NCBI GenBank assembly: GCA_002385675.1
Contig: DGDY01000149.1
Coordinates: forward strand, 1 to 25,563
DNA from: Anaerolineales bacterium UBA3940
GTDB taxonomy: Bacteria > Chloroflexota > Anaerolineae > Aggregatilineales > UBA3940
Direction: 5' to 3'
DNA length: 25,563 nucleotides
The position numbers and the translations under genes are program-made. How positions within the stretch are numbered: the stretch's first letter is position 1; the number at the start of each line of letters is the position of its first letter. The notes below the pieces were generated by a model that had not been told where the DNA came from, did not search any database, and saw nothing but the letters and a program-made list of their open reading frames with translations. Positions 23,325 to 25,563 of the stretch are shown piece by piece.

Positions 23325-23357
23325 AAACGCCAACCGAGTTGATGAGGTAGAGATGAG

Positions 23358-23573
23358 ATGCTGAAGAAGGTTCTGATAGTTCTTGCGCTTGCTCTGGTAG
23401 TCGTGCTGGCAGTGACAGCCTGCACGACGGACGGTGGCAATACGGGGAACGACGCCTTCGATGACGACTCTCTGGAGCCGTTGCCGGGTGAAACGCTGCC
23501 TGGCGATGAGGGGTTGGAGCCGTTTCCGGGCGACGAGGGAATGGAGCCTCTCCCGGGTGAGGAAATGCCCTAA
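23358..23573 (+). CDS. Small, very acidic repeat lipoprotein
   Basis: A 71-residue protein with signal peptide MLKKVLIVLALALVVVLA and lipobox VTAC (C22). The mature 50 residues contain 15 Asp/Glu and no Lys or Arg. The C-terminal half is a short repeat, (L/M)EP(L/F)PG(D/E)E, three times with variants: LEPLPGE, LEPFPGDE and MEPLPGEE. No family is recognised. The anionic Pro-rich tail might extend from the membrane and bind cations or basic wall proteins, but this is inference. Gene reality is supported by the clean lipoprotein signal and high-GC codon use. The ribosome site (GAGG about ten bases upstream) is moderate. It sits between surface-protein genes on the same strand. Confidence 0.75.
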   Translation: MLKKVLIVLALALVVVLAVTACTTDGGNTGNDAFDDDSLEPLPGETLPGDEGLEPFPGDEGMEPLPGEEMP

Positions 23574-23649
23574 CGGGGACCTGCTCGCTGTGCAGCCTAT
23601 CGCGCTGACAGGCACAGGTCAGTCGTAAGCACATAGAATTCAGACAGAA

Positions 23650-23672
23650 GGGGTCGGCGGAATGCCGGCCCC
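23650..23672 (+). terminator. Hairpin after the acidic lipoprotein gene
   Basis: Arms GGGGTCGGC and GCCGGCCCC (one G-U pair), five-base loop. It is followed by GTGTTGATTCC, which is only moderately T-rich, so termination is probable but not certain. Confidence 0.5.
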
Positions 23673-23757
23673 GTGTTGATTCCTCGCGCCGTGTACCTGC
23701 CACATAGTACTCTGGTAGGGTTTTTCAGCATTCCATGCCTTGCTTGGCTTTCTGTAC

Positions 23758-23800
23758 TATAATTCACAAACATTTTTCCTTCTGCCCCACTAAGGAGAGG
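23758..23800 (+). promoter_or_regulatory. -10 element and strong ribosome site of the secreted-protein gene
   Basis: A perfect TATAAT at 23758-23763 has no convincing -35 at 16-18 bp. AAGGAGAGG at 23792-23800 lies seven bases before the ATG at 23808 and fixes that start. Confidence 0.45.
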
Positions 23801-23807
23801 CTAACAG

Positions 23808-24698
23808 ATGCTCAAACGTACGGCTCGCCTGGCGGCGGTTGCGGCTGTGGTTATTTTGGCCGCGCTCTTCATGACCTCCCTTCTCTTTGCCTACAGTACT
23901 AATTTTGATGATCTGGCGCTTGGTCCCATCGATGGGCAATCTACCAACGGGATAACGTTCCATAGCGATGTAGTCTATGTCGCTGACTGGCCGATTGGGT
24001 TTAGCACGCTCTCAGGCCAATATGCGTTCACGGAGGGCGGCGGTTACCTGGAGATCGCGTTCGACGAGCCACAGGACGTGGTCAGCTTCACCTTCGCCTA
24101 TGATCGGAACGGTATCTGGGCAACCGGCACCCTGAACGGCCAGACAGTGTACGAGCAGTTCATCGAGGGCGAACCGGTCGAATACGGTCCGCCACCGGTC
24201 CTCACGGTGCTGCAGGAAGAGTTCGTCGACTACGAGGGCTCCGTCACCCTCTACGGGCGCATCGACACGCTGCTGCTGACTTTCGAGAGTGGCATTGCCA
24301 TCGACAACCTGGAGACAAGCGTGCTCCCGGATGAAGAACCCACACCCGCCGCGCCGATGTCCTGCACGACGGGCGACCGTAGCCTGAACGCCGACCACTG
24401 CGGGCGGCCAGTCGCGATCTTCGCCCGGAACGGCGGCTTCGCCATCTATGGCATCGATATCAACACCGGCTGGGGTGCGCTGGCGAGCGAGATCTCTGCC
24501 GAGCAGATCGAGGCAGTGGGCATCCCCACCGATGGCCCGGTGGCCATCGCGGAGGGACAGAACCCGTACAACTACCAGCCCTTCACGCTGTACCGGCTGC
24601 CGAGCGGGGAGTTCCAGCTCAACACCTACTACTGGGATGGCAAGCCCTACGCTGTCAAGTGGGAAGGCAACAGCCCGGTCAAGGTCGTGACCTGGTAG
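23808..24698 (+). CDS. Secreted two-domain protein of unknown function
   Basis: A 296-residue protein with a signal peptide (basic MLKRTAR start, hydrophobic core, likely cut after A28). Domain one (about 30-170) begins TNFDDLALGPIDGQSTNGITF and contains FDEPQDVVSFTFAYDRNG and a late GIAIDNLET strand. This pattern is seen in secreted beta-sandwich domains that resemble carbohydrate- or surface-binding folds. A short Pro linker leads to domain two (about 184-296), with C186 and C198 as a probable disulfide, IFARNGGFAIYGID and a Tyr-rich end. No enzymatic motif is seen and no function is assigned. The gene ends 30 bp before a strong terminator and has its own -10 element, so it may be a single-gene unit. 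Confidence 0.8.
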   Translation: MLKRTARLAAVAAVVILAALFMTSLLFAYSTNFDDLALGPIDGQSTNGITFHSDVVYVADWPIGFSTLSGQYAFTEGGGYLEIAFDEPQDVVSFTFAYDRNGIWATGTLNGQTVYEQFIEGEPVEYGPPPVLTVLQEEFVDYEGSVTLYGRIDTLLLTFESGIAIDNLETSVLPDEEPTPAAPMSCTTGDRSLNADHCGRPVAIFARNGGFAIYGIDINTGWGALASEISAEQIEAVGIPTDGPVAIAEGQNPYNYQPFTLYRLPSGEFQLNTYYWDGKPYAVKWEGNSPVKVVTW

Positions 24699-24728
24699 CG
24701 CCCCCACCTGATACCCTCGAACTACGAA

Positions 24729-24765
24729 AGGGCCGCCTTTGAGCGGCCCTCTTCTCTTTCCCCTC
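24729..24765 (+). terminator. Intrinsic terminator after the secreted-protein gene
   Basis: A perfect eight-pair stem AGGGCCGC/GCGGCCCT (24729-24736, 24743-24750) with a six-base loop, followed by the pyrimidine run CTTCTCTTTCCCCT. Confidence 0.85.
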
Positions 24766-24800
24766 GCGGCGCGGCGCGTACAATATTCTAGTCAGGTGAC

Positions 24801-24828
24801 TTGCATCAGGAAGGATTTAGGGCATACT
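24801..24828 (+). promoter_or_regulatory. Candidate promoter of the leader before the phosphohexomutase gene
   Basis: TTGCAT (24801-24806), 16-bp spacer, CATACT (24823-24828). The start would be near 24836, just before a strong hairpin. Confidence 0.45.
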
Positions 24829-24835
24829 GATAGCA

Positions 24836-25284
24836 GTTACACCGGCTGGTACCGGGGTACCGGGCCGCCCCGGTGAACAGCCAGCCGGCAGGCATCCCTG
24901 CTGACCTGCCCGTTGAGAAATTATTGTGCGATGCGTATTCTCCGGCATGCCCGCTGGCATATCCGCCTGAAAAAGGGGCTGCCATTCTTCGCGTACGGTG
25001 GGATGCTGCTCGTGTGGCTGGCACCGTGGCTGACGGTCAATATCACGGTCGATTTCCACAAAAACTCAACGGAGGAGTGCCCTGACCCGAACGGGGCTCC
25101 GGGCGAGGCTGCCTCCAGCGACAGTGCTGCCAGATCAGTGCGCGGGCACGCCCGACAGACTAGCCTGAATCAGGGCTTGCTGGTAAGCTTATCCGGGCCT
25201 TTTTTCGGGCTGTTGACGTGAGTTTTGCGGTCTTGCCTTATCAGGAGGGCTGTCGCATCCCTCGGCCAATCATCAGGAGGCTGT
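24836..25284 (+). other. Long leader-like region with hairpins, possible structured RNA
   Basis: No established gene or riboswitch class was recognised. Just after the predicted start, ACCGGCTGG and CCAGCCGG enclose ACCGGGG/CCCCGGT, an extended hairpin (about 24841-24898). ATGCC/GGCAT with loop CGCT lies at about 24947-24960. Farther on, GTGCCC (25078-25083) can pair with GGGCAC (25144-25149) around several small hairpins, forming a closed multi-branched unit. A T6 run at about 25199-25205 follows GGGCC without a clean stem. Ribosome site AGGAGG is at 25275-25280. I looked for tmRNA, SRP RNA, RNase P and common riboswitch motifs by eye and found none. Confidence 0.4.
24931..25221 (+). CDS. 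Uncertain small ORF in the leader region
   Basis: An open frame of 96 codons from ATG 24931. The first 45 residues look protein-like: a basic start (MRILRHARWHIRLKKG), then one hydrophobic stretch (FFAYGGMLLVWLAPWLTV), with GC-rich third positions. The rest loses that character. There is no Shine-Dalgarno sequence, and a second frame from 24873 is also open, so this may be chance. No family is recognised. Confidence 0.2.
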   Translation: MRILRHARWHIRLKKGLPFFAYGGMLLVWLAPWLTVNITVDFHKNSTEECPDPNGAPGEAASSDSAARSVRGHARQTSLNQGLLVSLSGPFFGLLT

Positions 25285-25563
25285 ATGACCATCCGCTTTG
25301 GCACCGACGGCTGGCGTGCCGTCATCTCGGAAACGTTCACCTTTGCGAACCTTCGCCTGCTGGCACAGGCGATTGCCGATCTGATCCTTGAGGAGAACGG
25401 CAAGAAGGACCTGCACGCTGTCGTTGGCTTTGATACCCGCTTCCTCTCCGACCGCTACGCCCATGAAGTCGCCCGGGTGCTTGCCGGGAACGGTATCCGG
25501 GTGCTGCTGACGGCGTCCGACGCGCCGACCCCGGCGGTGTCGTTCGCGGTGAAGCACAGCGGT
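25285..25563 (+). CDS. Phosphohexomutase (phosphoglucomutase/phosphomannomutase family), 5' part
   Basis: The first 93 codons of a gene cut by the window edge. The start MTIRFGTDGWRAVISETF carries the GTDGWR motif of alpha-D-phosphohexomutase domain I. It continues with VVGFDTRFLSDRYAHEVARVLAGNGIRVLL and PTPAVSFAVKH, the segments that precede the phosphoserine loop (TASHNP), which must lie just beyond the window. These enzymes interconvert hexose 1- and 6-phosphates through a bisphosphate intermediate, feeding glycogen or sugar-nucleotide synthesis. Whether it prefers glucose, mannose or glucosamine cannot be told from this part. The ATG follows AGGAGG by four bases, and a long leader of about 450 nt lies upstream. 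Confidence 0.93.
   Translation, partial: MTIRFGTDGWRAVISETFTFANLRLLAQAIADLILEENGKKDLHAVVGFDTRFLSDRYAHEVARVLAGNGIRVLLTASDAPTPAVSFAVKHSG

Noticed and set aside
24841..24960. T-box leader or SRP RNA
   Set aside because: TGGTACCGGGG recalls a T-box core, but it sits at the 5' end and lacks the other T-box elements. The SRP GGAAG tetraloop motif was not found on either strand.
25190..25220. Intrinsic terminator at the T6 run
   Set aside because: No upstream arm complementary to the CCGGGCC preceding the T-run was found, so a proper terminator stem cannot be drawn.

Overview
This window looks like a chromosomal segment of a Chloroflexota bacterium, probably of the Anaerolineae or a related class. 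That is inferred from content, not from any search. The signs are high GC with GC-rich third codon positions, receptor-like Ser/Thr kinases fused to extracellular PD40 beta-propellers, surface proteins with long Thr/Pro/Ala linkers, DUF7282-type lipoproteins, a GT39-like membrane protein with a C-terminal ectodomain, and many short GC-rich palindromic repeats between genes. No rRNA, tRNA, CRISPR array, transposase or phage gene was seen.

Region 1 (about 197-5971, minus strand) reads as one long transcription unit. It starts at a good promoter (TTGACA, 17 bp, TAGACT) and runs through a membrane-anchored two-Ig-domain protein, an M42 aminopeptidase, a possible 33-residue peptide, a second M42 enzyme, a Nudix hydrolase, a rhomboid protease and a third M42 enzyme. 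The three M42 paralogues keep the metal and catalytic positions and suggest peptide turnover, joined to an intramembrane protease and a surface protein.

Region 2 (about 6247-13104, plus strand) is a signalling block. An intact transmembrane Ser/Thr kinase with a six-bladed propeller is followed 36 bp later by a paralogue whose catalytic loop reads HRG and whose DFG reads DFS, so it is probably a pseudokinase. A TgpA-like transmembrane transglutaminase follows. Between regions 1 and 2 lies a run of six back-to-back perfect hairpins. A DUF4258 gene converges on the end of the block.

Region 3 (13651-18735) holds separate metabolic genes: a PhzF-family enzyme diverging from a YjbQ-family protein, an orphan ABC solute-binding lipoprotein, a GckA/TtuD-class glycerate 2-kinase, and a sugar O-acetyltransferase preceded by short palindromes of the family also present at the left edge.

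Region 4 (18812-24765, plus strand) is devoted to the cell surface: a GT39-like polytopic protein, two tandem lipoproteins each with two DUF7282-like domains, a very acidic 71-residue lipoprotein with short repeats, and a secreted two-domain protein closed by a strong intrinsic terminator. After it, a 0.5-kb leader-like region with a promoter, hairpins and an uncertain small ORF leads to a phosphohexomutase gene cut by the window edge.

The most interesting items are the kinase/pseudokinase/transglutaminase block, the palindrome families (one copy pair with compensatory stem changes, and one repeat apparently translated inside the pseudokinase linker), and the leader before the phosphohexomutase.
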